From NCBI GenBank assembly GCA_016860845.1, contig BOKF01000062.1, positions 1 to 49,081 of the forward strand: a stretch of DNA of 49,081 nt. The letters are read 5' to 3'. This DNA is from Chloroflexota bacterium. Its GTDB lineage: Bacteria; Chloroflexota; Anaerolineae; 4572-78; J111. The notes under the pieces were generated by a model. That model saw only the letters and a list, made by a program, of their open reading frames with translations. It was not told the origin of the DNA and did no database searches. The position numbers were made by a program, and so were the translations under genes. Below, one piece after another: positions 7,208-15,484 of the stretch. Each line of letters begins with the position of its first letter. The stretch's first letter is position 1.

Positions 7208-8308
7208 CTAAAATACAATCACTCCCCGCGCAATCTCGCCGCTCAACATGTCGGCATAGGCTTCATTGATCTGGTCGAGCGGGTAGGTCCGGGAAATCAG
7301 CCGGTCGAGATCAAGCTTGCCTTGCAGGTACAGGTCGGCGTAGAGCGGGAAATCGCGGGCGGTGTTGGCCGTGCCATAGTAAGAACCGGTGACGGTCTTC
7401 TCCTGGCGGGTCAGAATTGCGCCGGGCAGGTTGGTGCTGCTGCCCATCGGGGCCACGCCGACCAGTGTCACCGTGCCGCCGGGCCGGACCGCTTCCAGGC
7501 CCTGCTCTTGCACCGCCGGGATGCCGATCGCTTCAAAGACGTAATCCGCACCCCGGCCCTCGGTCAGGCTACGGATAGAATTGACCACCTCCGGCCCGGC
7601 CATCACAAAATCGGTCGCGCCGAACTCCATAGCAAGGTCACCCTTGGCCTCGCTGCGGTCAACGGCAATAATCCGGCTGGCCCCGGCTAGTTTTGCGCCC
7701 ATGACAATACTCAGCCCAACCCCGCCAGCGCCAAAGACGGCCACGCTGCTGCCGGGCCGGACCCTGGTCGTGTTCAGCACCGCCCCGACGCCCGTCGTCA
7801 CGGCGCAGCCAATCAGCGCGGCGACCGTCAGCGGGACTTCCTTCTTCAACGGCACGCAGCACTCCTGCGGGACGACCGTATGATCGGCAAAGCAGGCCAG
7901 GGCGCTGAAATGATAAACAGACTGCCCGTCCCTGGACAGCCGGGTACTGCCGTCCATCATCGTCCCGGCCCAGAGCGGGCCGACATAAGCCGAACACAGA
8001 CTGGGCCGGTCGTTGAGACAGTAAAAGCACGAGCCGCAGTTGGGCGCCCAATTCAACGAGACGTGATCGCCCGGCTTGACCCGGCTGACGCCTTCCCCCA
8101 CTGCCTCGACCACGCCCGCCCCTTCGTGTCCCGGCACAACCGGCGTGACATGTTTGGTGGCCCCGGTCATCAAATGCCAATCGCTGTGGCACACGCCTGC
8201 TGCCGCCATCCTGACCAGCACCTCCCCGGCTCGCGGGGATTCCAGGTCAAGCGTTTCGATCTGAAAAGGCTGGCCGACTTCGTAAAAAACAGCCGCTTTA
8301 ACTTTCAC
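7208..8308 (-). CDS. zinc-dependent medium-chain alcohol dehydrogenase (class III-like)
   Basis: The 366 residues match the length of the family. Catalytic zinc ligands are visible at Cys40 (GVCHSDWH) and His61-Glu62 (GHEGAGVV). The structural zinc lobe has Cys91, Cys94, Cys97 and Cys105. The NAD-binding motif is FGAGGVGLSIVMGAKLAGA, followed by AVDRS, whose Asp favours NAD over NADP. Enzymes of this group oxidise alcohols or S-hydroxymethyl adducts of formaldehyde. With the FAD oxidoreductase and the MttB-like protein nearby, formaldehyde handling is a reasonable guess, but primary or aryl alcohols are equally possible. It lies in the 5167-11233 minus-strand run. Confidence 0.85.
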   Translation of the reverse strand: MKVKAAVFYEVGQPFQIETLDLESPRAGEVLVRMAAAGVCHSDWHLMTGATKHVTPVVPGHEGAGVVEAVGEGVSRVKPGDHVSLNWAPNCGSCFYCLNDRPSLCSAYVGPLWAGTMMDGSTRLSRDGQSVYHFSALACFADHTVVPQECCVPLKKEVPLTVAALIGCAVTTGVGAVLNTTRVRPGSSVAVFGAGGVGLSIVMGAKLAGASRIIAVDRSEAKGDLAMEFGATDFVMAGPEVVNSIRSLTEGRGADYVFEAIGIPAVQEQGLEAVRPGGTVTLVGVAPMGSSTNLPGAILTRQEKTVTGSYYGTANTARDFPLYADLYLQGKLDLDRLISRTYPLDQINEAYADMLSGEIARGVIVF

Positions 8309-8340
8309 GAACTTGGTCTCCTAAAATTTTGACTTAAATG

Positions 8341-8398
8341 AGCGTGTTGCGCAGTGCGTAATGAAAGAAGTAACGGAACACGCATCACGCACCACGAG
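8341..8398. repeat. short-word inverted repeat (TGCGTAA/CGCATCA class)
   Basis: GCGTGTTGCGCAGTGCGTAATG on the left faces AACACGCATCACGCACCACG on the right. It fills the junction between the iron-type and zinc-type dehydrogenase genes. Confidence 0.75.
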
Positions 8399-8427
8399 AC
8401 TTACATTTCGAATGGGATAACCCGCTT

Positions 8428-9603
8428 CTAAAAAGCTTCCCGGTACAACTGTTCCATCACCGCTTCGCTGACGGTGCGGGGGTTGGTCCACCAGTTCAGG
8501 TCAATCTTGTAGGCATTGTAGGCCATCCCTTTGATCATCTCCTCGCTTACGCCGACATCGCGCAGGCGGGTCGGCAGGCCGACATCCACATTCAATTCCC
8601 GCACGGCCTCAACCGCCCGCTCGGCCCGCTGCCGGACCGACCCCTCGGCGGGCACGCCCAGCGCCTCGCCGACGCGGGCGTATCGCTCCAAAGCGCCGAC
8701 CATGCTGTAGGCCATCTGGTGCGGCAGCATAATCGCATTGGCTACGCCGTGCTGGACATCGGCAAAGCCGGAAAGCTGGTGGGCCAGGGAGTGACAGGCG
8801 CCCAGCCACTTGGAGCTGATGCCGATGCCGCCAATCATCGCCGCCAGGGCCATCTCGCGGCGGGCCTCCCGATTTTGCTTCTGGGCCACGGCCACGCGCA
8901 GACTCCGGCCAATCAATTCAATGCCATGCAGAATCATGGGGTCGAGCGCCGGGTTGTCGTTGGTCGAAACATAGGCCTCGATGCAGTGGGTCAGCGCGTC
9001 CATGCCGGTGGCGGCGGTGAGGAAAGGAGGCAGGGTCAGCATGAGTTCGGGGTCAATCACCGCCATGGTTGGCACCAGAAAAGCGCCGCCGACGCCCATT
9101 TTGAGCTTGCGGCTGAGATCGGTGATGACGGCCCAGGGTGTGACTTCGGCCCCGGTGCCGGCGGTAGTGGGGATGGCAATCATCGGCGTCATCTGGCGTC
9201 CGGGCGGGCGGGTCTTATCACCCAACATGAGGGCGTACTCGGCGATTTTGCCCCCGCCGCCGGCGGCCAGGCGGACCCCTTTGGCCGTGTCCAGGCCGCT
9301 GCCTCCGCCGACTGCCACAATACAATCGGCCTTGCTCTCGTTAAAGGCGATGACGGCGGCGTCAACCGACTCGGTATCCGGGTTGGGCACGACCCGGTCA
9401 TACAAATCATAGCTGAGCTTGGCTGCTTTCAGCGAAGCCGTGACCGGCTCGGTTAGCCCGGCTGCCGCCACGCCGGGATCGGCGATGACAAAAACGTGAC
9501 CAGCCGGCAACGCTTTGGCTTCCCGGCCCACCAACTCCACCGCGCCAAAGCCAAAGTGAACCTGGCCCGGCCAGATGTAGTAAGAGAGGGATTGAGTCGT
9601 CAT
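8428..9603 (-). CDS. iron-containing (group III) alcohol dehydrogenase
   Basis: The 391 residues cover the whole family length. The NAD-binding loop VGGGSGLDTAKG lies at 98-109. Expected metal ligands are Asp202 and His206 (GMDALTHCIEAYVS), His271 (CHSLAHQLSG) and His285 (VQHGVANAIMLPH). IPTTAGTGAEVTPWAVIT (144-161) is the usual family loop. Such enzymes interconvert small alcohols and aldehydes, some acting on methanol, 1,3-propanediol or lactaldehyde. The neighbours suggest a C1 or amine-derived substrate, but this is inference. It begins 79 bases after the MttB-family stop, across a repeat. Confidence 0.87.
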   Translation of the reverse strand: MTTQSLSYYIWPGQVHFGFGAVELVGREAKALPAGHVFVIADPGVAAAGLTEPVTASLKAAKLSYDLYDRVVPNPDTESVDAAVIAFNESKADCIVAVGGGSGLDTAKGVRLAAGGGGKIAEYALMLGDKTRPPGRQMTPMIAIPTTAGTGAEVTPWAVITDLSRKLKMGVGGAFLVPTMAVIDPELMLTLPPFLTAATGMDALTHCIEAYVSTNDNPALDPMILHGIELIGRSLRVAVAQKQNREARREMALAAMIGGIGISSKWLGACHSLAHQLSGFADVQHGVANAIMLPHQMAYSMVGALERYARVGEALGVPAEGSVRQRAERAVEAVRELNVDVGLPTRLRDVGVSEEMIKGMAYNAYKIDLNWWTNPRTVSEAVMEQLYREAF

Positions 9604-9635
9604 GAGTTTATCCTTGTAAGTCTATAAAGAGCGGC

Positions 9636-9687
9636 GTGATGCGTGATGCGTGATAGTAATTTCACGCATCACGCATCACGTTTCACG
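9636..9687. repeat. short-word inverted repeat (TGCGTGA/TCACGCA class)
   Basis: GTGATGCGTGATGCGTGATA is followed by a few bases and then TTCACGCATCACGCATCACG. The 7-base word is repeated about three times per arm. The TGA stop codon of the MttB-family gene (9683-9685 on the plus strand) lies within its right edge. Confidence 0.9.
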
Positions 9688-11233
9688 AGTCATACAGATT
9701 CTTGCCTTCCAGCTCCCGTTCTCGCCGGGCGACATAATCCCGCAGGGCTTCGGCAACAGCCGGGTCGAGGGGGGGCGGCTCGTACTGGGCCAGCAGCTCT
9801 TGCCAGACGCTATGCGCCCGCTGCATGGTATCCGGGCTGCCGGCTTCGCGCCAGGTATCGTAAGGCTGGCGGTCGCTGAGAACGGATTGGAAGAATTCGG
9901 TGCTGTAGCGCGCTTGGGTATGTGTTGTGCCAAAATGATGCCCGCCCGGCCCCACCTCGGCGATCATATCCAGGGCCAGGGTTTGCTCGCTGATCTCGAA
10001 CCCGCCGAGAAAGTGGTAAACCATGGCTAGGTTTTCGACATCAATGATGAACTTTTCAAACGAGGCGGTCAAGCCGCCTTCCAGCCAGCCGGCGGCGTGC
10101 ATAATCAGGTTGCTGTGCGAGAGAATACAGGGCCAGAGCGTCCACAAGGTTTCATAGGCGGCCTGGGCGTCGGGGATTTTGGCGGTGGTCAGGCTGCCGC
10201 TGGCGCGATAGGGTAAATGATAGCGCCGGGCCAGTTGCCCCCCAACTGCCAGTGCCCAGGCGCCCTCCGGCGTGCCAAAGGCCGGGCTGCCGCTTTTCAT
10301 ATCCACGTTGGTGGTGAAGCCGCCGTAGATGGCCGGCACGCCAGGGCGAACCAGTTGGGTCAGGGCTACCCCGGCCAGAGCTTCGGCGTTTTGCTGGGCC
10401 AGGGCGGCGGCCAGGGTAATAGGACTCATCGCGCCGGCCAGGATGAAGGGCGTGATGTAGCAAACCTGCCCGGCGCGGGCATAGGTGATCAGGCCGCCGA
10501 GCATGCGGCTGTCGTAGCGCAGCGGGCTGTTGACATTGATCACATCGCCGATGACCGGGTCGCCGGATAGATCGCCAAAAACGATGTGGGCCAGGGTGAG
10601 GGCGTCGCCGGTGATCTCGCGGCCGTGGGCGTTTTCCATCACCGCCTTATCGGTCAGCATGAAAGCGGCAGCGAGCCGCCGTAAATGGCGCAGTGAGACC
10701 GGCACGTCGTGGGCTGTCACCTGATCCCAGGCGGCAAAGTGCAGGACATGGCACATCTGCGACAGTTTCAGGAAGTTTTCGTAATCCTGGGTGGTGCCGG
10801 GCCGCCGGCCCATTGTTAGATTGGAGGCGTAGACCATGCCGCCGCAGGGGCCAAAGGCCAGCGAATTGCCGCCGATGAGCACGTTTCGTTCAGGATTGCG
10901 CGCCCGCCAGGTGAAGGTGGGCGGGGCGGTGGCGATAGTCTCCAGGAGCAGGTCACGATCAATCCAGATATGCTGGTGGGTGCTGTCTACTTTAGCCCCG
11001 GCTTTGGCCCACAAGGCCAGCGCCTCGTCATCCAGAAAATCCAGGCCGACCTCTTCCAGGATGCGCATGGAGGCCAGGTGCAGCGCCTCAAGCTGGTCGG
11101 GAGCCAGGATTTCGAGCGGGGGCAGCGGGTTGCGCAGGTGGCGAAAAGGGATTTTGAGCAGCGGCGACTCGGCGCGTTGTCGCCGCCGTGCGGCTCGCCG
11201 GTCCGCCCGTGATGGTTCCAGAGTCTCAGTCAT
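9683..11233 (-). CDS. MttB-superfamily (trimethylamine methyltransferase-like) protein without pyrrolysine
   Basis: Read from 11233 (MTETLEPSRAD, with GGAG upstream) the protein has 516 residues, full length for the MttB superfamily. It is alignable throughout by eye: ALHLASMRILEEVGLDFLDDEAL near the N-terminus, GGMVYASNLTMGRRPGTTQDY, GGFTTNVDMKSGSPAFGTPE, HSNLIMHAAGWLEGGLTASFEKF and EVGPGGHHFGTTHT. No in-frame amber codon interrupts it, so it belongs with the non-pyrrolysine members, some of which demethylate glycine betaine or other quaternary amines to a corrinoid protein. No corrinoid protein or activation gene is in the window. It is the first gene of the minus-strand run and has its own promoter. 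Confidence 0.82.
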   Translation of the reverse strand: MTETLEPSRADRRAARRRQRAESPLLKIPFRHLRNPLPPLEILAPDQLEALHLASMRILEEVGLDFLDDEALALWAKAGAKVDSTHQHIWIDRDLLLETIATAPPTFTWRARNPERNVLIGGNSLAFGPCGGMVYASNLTMGRRPGTTQDYENFLKLSQMCHVLHFAAWDQVTAHDVPVSLRHLRRLAAAFMLTDKAVMENAHGREITGDALTLAHIVFGDLSGDPVIGDVINVNSPLRYDSRMLGGLITYARAGQVCYITPFILAGAMSPITLAAALAQQNAEALAGVALTQLVRPGVPAIYGGFTTNVDMKSGSPAFGTPEGAWALAVGGQLARRYHLPYRASGSLTTAKIPDAQAAYETLWTLWPCILSHSNLIMHAAGWLEGGLTASFEKFIIDVENLAMVYHFLGGFEISEQTLALDMIAEVGPGGHHFGTTHTQARYSTEFFQSVLSDRQPYDTWREAGSPDTMQRAHSVWQELLAQYEPPPLDPAVAEALRDYVARRERELEGKNLYDS

Positions 11234-11280
11234 CTTTGCTCCGTGAATTGCTGGCAGCATGGGCTGAGGGTTATTCTCCA

Positions 11281-11335
11281 GGGAACAGCCAGGCGCGACA
11301 AACTGATGTGTTGCATAATGTGAAACACTGTTCCC
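11281..11335 (-). other. leader of the MttB-family gene with an 8-bp inverted repeat
   Basis: The transcript from 11343 to 11233 has about 110 untranslated bases. In it GGGAACAG (RNA sense, 11335-11328) pairs with CTGTTCCC (11288-11281) around a loop of about 39 bases that itself has GTGTTTCAC...CAACAC. It could be a regulatory leader or an operator pair. I do not recognise a known riboswitch. Confidence 0.35.
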
Positions 11336-11349
11336 GTTGGAGCTTGGCT

Positions 11350-11377
11350 ATTATATCATAGTTCCAGGGGGTGTCAA
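11350..11377 (-). promoter_or_regulatory. sigma-70 promoter of the MttB-family run
   Basis: On the minus strand: TTGACA (11377-11372), a 16-base spacer and a perfect TATAAT (11355-11350). It points at the MttB-family gene and the dehydrogenases behind it. It begins inside the last codons of the convergent-side neighbour at 11384-12724. Confidence 0.8.
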
Positions 11378-11383
11378 TCCCGG

Positions 11384-12724
11384 CTAAATGTGTGTGCTAT
11401 AGGAGAAGAAATTCGGATAGCGAGGGTCAGCGTGCAATTTTTCCAGGTGGGCCTGGACCAGCACGCGCACGCGGCGAGCATTGTCTGCGGCTTGAAAGGC
11501 TTCGGTCCGGCCCAGGAGCGACTGCTTGATCTGCTTAAAAGTGGCTGTTTCTCCCCGCCGGAGGGCTTGAATAAGAGTGCAGGTCTCGGCTACTTCCGCC
11601 TGGGCAGCAGCCGTCAGAACGGCGTGAGGTACGCCCGCGTCATCCAATGTAGCGCGCATGGACTTTTCATCGGCGTTTGCTTTGATTTCGACCTGGTGCA
11701 GGTAATGGCGGATGAAGTCCAGTGGGTCGAACGGCTCCAGGAAAATGCTGATATCCTGGCCGGTGGTCAGGGCAAACAGGAGCAAAAACCCGATTTCGGT
11801 GGCAGCGGCCTTTGAACCGGCTTCGGCGACAATGGGCAGCAGCAATTTATCGGCCCCTTTTTTAGACTCAAGTTCGATGGAAAGCAGGGTGCGCATAGCC
11901 AGGCCCGTTGCGAGGGGATTGGGGCTGTGGTAGGGAATGTCCCAGGCTTCGGCCACAGCGCCTTCCGACAATATGCTCAACGCGTACCCTTCGCCGGTGT
12001 ACGGCGCGGCGAGCCGTTTTATCTTTTTCTGGAAGCTGTCTTGATAATCCTCGACGTAAGGCCCACCCGATCCCCCCACCAGCACGCGCAGGGGATAGTT
12101 TTGTTGGCGCTGGCTCTTTTTGGCGAGATAATCATTGAAATCTAGGCCCGCGTGAGCTGCCTCCATTTGCTGTCGTGCCGCAATACAGGCCAGGTGGGCT
12201 AACTCTGCTAAATCATCGCCCCGATGAAGCTGCAAAAAGCGGCTGAAAATCGGGTTGCTGTCTATCTCCTCCATGAACATTTCGAGGATCATGTACTGTG
12301 CCACAGCGCCAGGGTCATTCAGACTGGCCAGCAAGTTATCTTCAATGGAGACGATGACGACCTGCCCTCGCAAAGCCGCCGAAGTCAGAGCCAGGCCCAC
12401 TTCGGCGATGGAGCCGAGGCTGCCGTTTACAAGTTCATGGTTTTCCAAGCGGATAATGATAACCGCTGCATCGGCCAGCACCTCCGCTTCGACGGCCGCA
12501 TAGGCCGGGTCCCACCCCTCAATTTGGGGGTCAAAACCGGGCATGCCCGTCTGCCTGAATATGGCCAAAAATTCAGCGGCCTTGCGCCACATGGCCGCGG
12601 CATGGGTTGACCCATACCAGCCGACCAAATTCAAAAGATGCGTTGGGGTTTTTTCCAGCTTGGCTTTCTGGCTCGGCCAGGTAGCCGGCGTGATGACTAA
12701 ATCACTTGGAGTTGTCGCTGTCAT
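11384..12724 (-). CDS. nucleoside 2-deoxyribosyltransferase-like protein, possibly two-domain
   Basis: 446 residues, starting at 12724 with AGAGGTG upstream. The N-terminal third resembles nucleoside 2-deoxyribosyltransferase-like Rossmann folds: LLNLVGWYG, a helix, FDPQIEGWDPAYAAVEAEVLADAAVIIIRLEN, then GSLGSIAEVGLALTSAALRGQVVIVSIED. There GSxAEVGLA would be the acidic substrate site. A second beta-alpha core begins at LRVLVGGSGGPYVEDYQDSF (about 215) and includes SEGAVAEAWDIPYHSPNPLATG; the rest is helical. I do not recognise the whole protein. It could be a nucleotide-fragment-processing or signalling enzyme. It is transcribed away from hutU and sits alone between two divergent units. Confidence 0.5.
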   Translation of the reverse strand: MTATTPSDLVITPATWPSQKAKLEKTPTHLLNLVGWYGSTHAAAMWRKAAEFLAIFRQTGMPGFDPQIEGWDPAYAAVEAEVLADAAVIIIRLENHELVNGSLGSIAEVGLALTSAALRGQVVIVSIEDNLLASLNDPGAVAQYMILEMFMEEIDSNPIFSRFLQLHRGDDLAELAHLACIAARQQMEAAHAGLDFNDYLAKKSQRQQNYPLRVLVGGSGGPYVEDYQDSFQKKIKRLAAPYTGEGYALSILSEGAVAEAWDIPYHSPNPLATGLAMRTLLSIELESKKGADKLLLPIVAEAGSKAAATEIGFLLLFALTTGQDISIFLEPFDPLDFIRHYLHQVEIKANADEKSMRATLDDAGVPHAVLTAAAQAEVAETCTLIQALRRGETATFKQIKQSLLGRTEAFQAADNARRVRVLVQAHLEKLHADPRYPNFFSYSTHI

Positions 12725-12779
12725 GGTTCACACCTCTAGCTAAACCTAGCCTCAATTGGGAGAGTCTGGTACAATAGAA

Positions 12780-12845
12780 AAAAGAAATTAGAAAGTCAGT
12801 ATTTGAGGTTGGCTTCTTATTTCTTACTTCTCATTTCGTTCTCTT
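12780..12845. repeat. short-word repeat (AGAAATTAGAAAG / CTTATTTCTTACTTCTCATTTC)
   Basis: A purine-rich left part (AAAGAAATTAGAAAG) is answered by CTTCTTATTTCTTACTTC and TCATTTCG. It has the same general design as the other junction elements but is less regular. It lies in the divergent gap upstream of hutU. Confidence 0.5.
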
Positions 12846-12903
12846 ACCCCGTTCCTGGTCCATTATATCATACTCACATTATGCTGTCTATGGAGGTGAG
12901 GCA

Positions 12904-14553
12904 ATGACGCGCCCCATTCACGCCCCACGCGGAACGCAGTTGACCTGTAAAAACTGGCTGATTGAAGCGGCTTACCGCATGCTGCAAAATAACCTGGACC
13001 CCCAGGTAGCTTTTGACCCGGATAATCTCATTGTCTACGGCGGGCGAGGACGAGCGGCGCGCAATTGGGAGTGCTTCGACGCCATTCTGGAGTCGCTGCG
13101 CACCCTGGAACCGGATGAAACCCTGCTGGTGCAGTCGGGCAAGCCGGTCGCCGTATTTACCACCCATGCCGACGCGCCGCGCGTGCTGCTGGCTAATTCC
13201 AACATCGTCCCGGCCTGGGCCACCCAGGAAAATTTTGATCAGTGGGAAAAAGCCGGGCTGATCATGTACGGCCAGATGACCGCCGGGAGCTGGATTTACA
13301 TCGGCACCCAGGGGATTTTACAAGGCACATATGAAACGCTGGGGGCGCTGGCCCGGCAGCATGGTTGGGGCACGCTGAAGGGTAAGTTGGTCGTAACGGC
13401 CGGTCTGGGTGAGATGGGCGGGGCGCAGCCGCTGGCAATTACCATGAACGAAGGCGTCGGCCTGCTGGTCGAGGTGGATCGCTGGCGGGCCGAGCGGCGC
13501 TTGTCGCTGCGCCAGATTGACGCCATCACCGACAACCTGGAAGAGGCGATGACCTGGGTGGACGAGGCCCTGGTGCAGCAGGAAGCGAAGTCCATCGGCC
13601 TGATTGCCAACGCTGCCGAGGCCCTGCCCGAACTGGTCGCCCGTGGGGTTGTGCCCGATGTCGTCACCGACCAGACCTCGGCCCACGACCCGCTCTACGG
13701 TTACATCCCGGCCGGCTTGACGGTGGAAGCCGCCGCCGAACTGCGCCAGCGCGACCCGGCGGAGTACCAGCGCCGCGCGATGGAATCCATGGCCCGGCAT
13801 GTCCAGGCCATGCTCGACTGGCAGCAGAAAGGCAGTGTTGTCTTTGATTACGGCAACAATTTGCGCCAGCGGGCTTACGATTTTGGTGTCAAAGACGCCT
13901 TCGGCTATCCCGGCTTTGTCCCGGCCTACATCCGTCCCCTCTTCTGTGAAGGCAAAGGCCCCTTCCGCTGGGTCGCTCTCTCCGGCGACCCGCAGGACCT
14001 CTACACCACTGACCAGGCCATCCTGGACCTCTTTCCCGAAAATGAGCACCTGGCCCGCTGGATTCGCCTGGCCCAGGAGAAGGTTGAGTTTCAGGGCTTG
14101 CCCGCCCGCATCTGCTGGCTGGGCTACGGTGAGCGGGCCAAAGCCGGCCTCAAGTTCAATGAACTGGTCGCATCCGGCCGGGTCAGCGCGCCGATTGTGA
14201 TTGGCCGCGACCACCTGGACAGCGGCTCGGTGGCCAGCCCCAACCGCGAAACGGAAGGAATGCGCGATGGCTCGGATGCGATTGCCGACTGGCCGCTGCT
14301 GAACGCCCTGGTCAACGCTGTCGGCGGAGCGACGTGGGTCAGTATTCATCACGGCGGCGGCGTGGGCATTGGCTACAGTATTCACGCCGGGCAGGTCATC
14401 GTCGCCGATGGGACCGAGGCCGCCGCCCGCCGCTTGCAGCGCGTCTTGACGGCTGACCCTGGTATGGGCGTTGTCCGCCATGTGGATGCGGGCTACCCGG
14501 AGGCGGTAGAATTTGCCAGGGAGCACAGGGTAAAGATTCCGATGTTGAAGTAG
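12904..14553 (+). CDS. hutU: urocanate hydratase
   Basis: The enzyme converts urocanate to 4-imidazolone-5-propionate, step two of histidine degradation, using tightly bound NAD as electrophile. The start at 12904 follows GGAGGTGAGG. The 549 residues are family length. [10 protein letters not shown] at 167-176 is the NAD-binding signature, [11 protein letters not shown] lies at 45-55, and [13 protein letters not shown] holds Cys404 at the position of the conserved urocanase cysteine. The C-terminus has [19 protein letters not shown]. hutI, ftcD and hutH follow on the same strand. The unrelated small genes between hutU and the others look inserted. Confidence 0.95.
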   Translation: MTRPIHAPRGTQLTCKNWLIEAAYRMLQNNLDPQVAFDPDNLIVYGGRGRAARNWECFDAILESLRTLEPDETLLVQSGKPVAVFTTHADAPRVLLANSNIVPAWATQENFDQWEKAGLIMYGQMTAGSWIYIGTQGILQGTYETLGALARQHGWGTLKGKLVVTAGLGEMGGAQPLAITMNEGVGLLVEVDRWRAERRLSLRQIDAITDNLEEAMTWVDEALVQQEAKSIGLIANAAEALPELVARGVVPDVVTDQTSAHDPLYGYIPAGLTVEAAAELRQRDPAEYQRRAMESMARHVQAMLDWQQKGSVVFDYGNNLRQRAYDFGVKDAFGYPGFVPAYIRPLFCEGKGPFRWVALSGDPQDLYTTDQAILDLFPENEHLARWIRLAQEKVEFQGLPARICWLGYGERAKAGLKFNELVASGRVSAPIVIGRDHLDSGSVASPNRETEGMRDGSDAIADWPLLNALVNAVGGATWVSIHHGGGVGIGYSIHAGQVIVADGTEAAARRLQRVLTADPGMGVVRHVDAGYPEAVEFAREHRVKIPMLK

Positions 14554-14568
14554 GTTTTGGTGATTTAG

Positions 14569-15099
14569 ATGGCTATATTGACCAAAGAAGAGATTATAGA
14601 GGCTTTGAAACGTCTGGGAGAGTTAGCTGAACAAGAAGCATCCCCGATTGAACTTCTGTTAATGGGAGGGGCTGTTATGGTTCTGGTGTATAATACGCGA
14701 GTATCCACTCGTGATGTGGACGCCTTGATTCTTGCTCCTCCAGAGGCTCGCCCTATCCTCAGTTTGGTCAAACAAGTAGCCCAAGAATACAATCTGCCGG
14801 AAGATTGGTTAAATGATGGGGCTAAGGGTTATTTGGTGGGTCTCAGTTAAGGGCCAATAATTTTTTCAGCTCCCGGTATCACGGTCAAAAGCCCGGCCGT
14901 AGTCCAACTTTTGGCAATGAAATTATCTGCCTGGCGTGACGATGTGGATATAGAAGACGCTCGCCGCCTCTTACAAGACCTGAGTGGAGCGCGAGAACAA
15001 GTGTGGCAAGCTGTAGAACCTTACTTGGTTCCCGGCGCAGAATTGAAAGCACAATATGCTTTTTTAGACCTATGGGAGTCTCTCTATGGTACGAATTGA
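14569..15099 (+). pseudogene. DUF6036-like nucleotidyltransferase broken by an in-frame TAA
   Basis: The first part (93 residues, 14569-14850) has LLLMGGAVMVLVYNTRVSTRDVDALI, the GG...RxTxDxD pattern of minimal nucleotidyltransferases. A TAA at 14848-14850 stops it. The same frame continues without another stop to 15099 and encodes the expected C-terminal part: SPAVVQLLAMKLSAWRDDVDIEDARRLL. One nonsense change therefore splits the gene; there is no frameshift. Such proteins usually come in two-gene toxin-antitoxin-like pairs, and the next gene overlaps by 14 bases. Base composition is AT-richer than hutU. A sequencing error or readthrough cannot be excluded. Confidence 0.7.
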
Positions 15100-15442
15100 A
15101 CAACTGGCTGAAGCGGCGCTAAAAGGGGAAGGGGTCCTCCTGAGAAGTTTAGTGCAAGATTTTTTTCGTGAAAACCCAAGCTTGGTTGATATCCCTAAGC
15201 CTGCCGTGAATGATCGGCATGTGCTAGCAGCTTCGGCCTCATTCTTGGAATTATTTTCCTCTCGATTGAAACAAGATGCTCCACATTGGACAAAAGAGGT
15301 GGGGCCGCTGACCGAACCCATCTTTTTACTCAAAGCGGCGGCGACCATGAAGCGTCTCCGTCAACTTTGTGAAACAGAATCGCCCGAACCCTTGCGAAAA
15401 CGGGGCTTCTATGCTCCGCCTAATTATCTTGAATTTGCGTAA
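15086..15442 (+). CDS. small partner protein of the nucleotidyltransferase
   Basis: The 118-residue protein starts inside the last codons of the broken nucleotidyltransferase (overlap 14 bases), which implies translational coupling. It is mostly helical; the end LRKRGFYAPPNYLEFA looks like a conserved tail of small proteins paired with such nucleotidyltransferases. I recognise no catalytic motif. If the pair is a toxin-antitoxin or defence module, this half still appears intact while its partner is not. Confidence 0.55.
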   Translation: MVRIEQLAEAALKGEGVLLRSLVQDFFRENPSLVDIPKPAVNDRHVLAASASFLELFSSRLKQDAPHWTKEVGPLTEPIFLLKAAATMKRLRQLCETESPEPLRKRGFYAPPNYLEFA

Positions 15443-15484
15443 CACAGCTATCTTCAAAGTTTTTGCCTAACAGTTCCCTTAAGA

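Noticed and set aside
9683..11233. Pyrrolysine (amber readthrough) in the MttB-family gene
   Set aside because: The frame is open from start to end without any in-frame TAG, and no pyl genes are seen.
13318..14526. Long minus-strand open frame opposite hutU
   Set aside because: hutU is complete and conserved over the same span; no ribosome site or domain for the opposite frame.
14845..14911. Frameshift in the nucleotidyltransferase gene
   Set aside because: The two parts are in the same frame (distance divisible by 3); the break is a nonsense codon.
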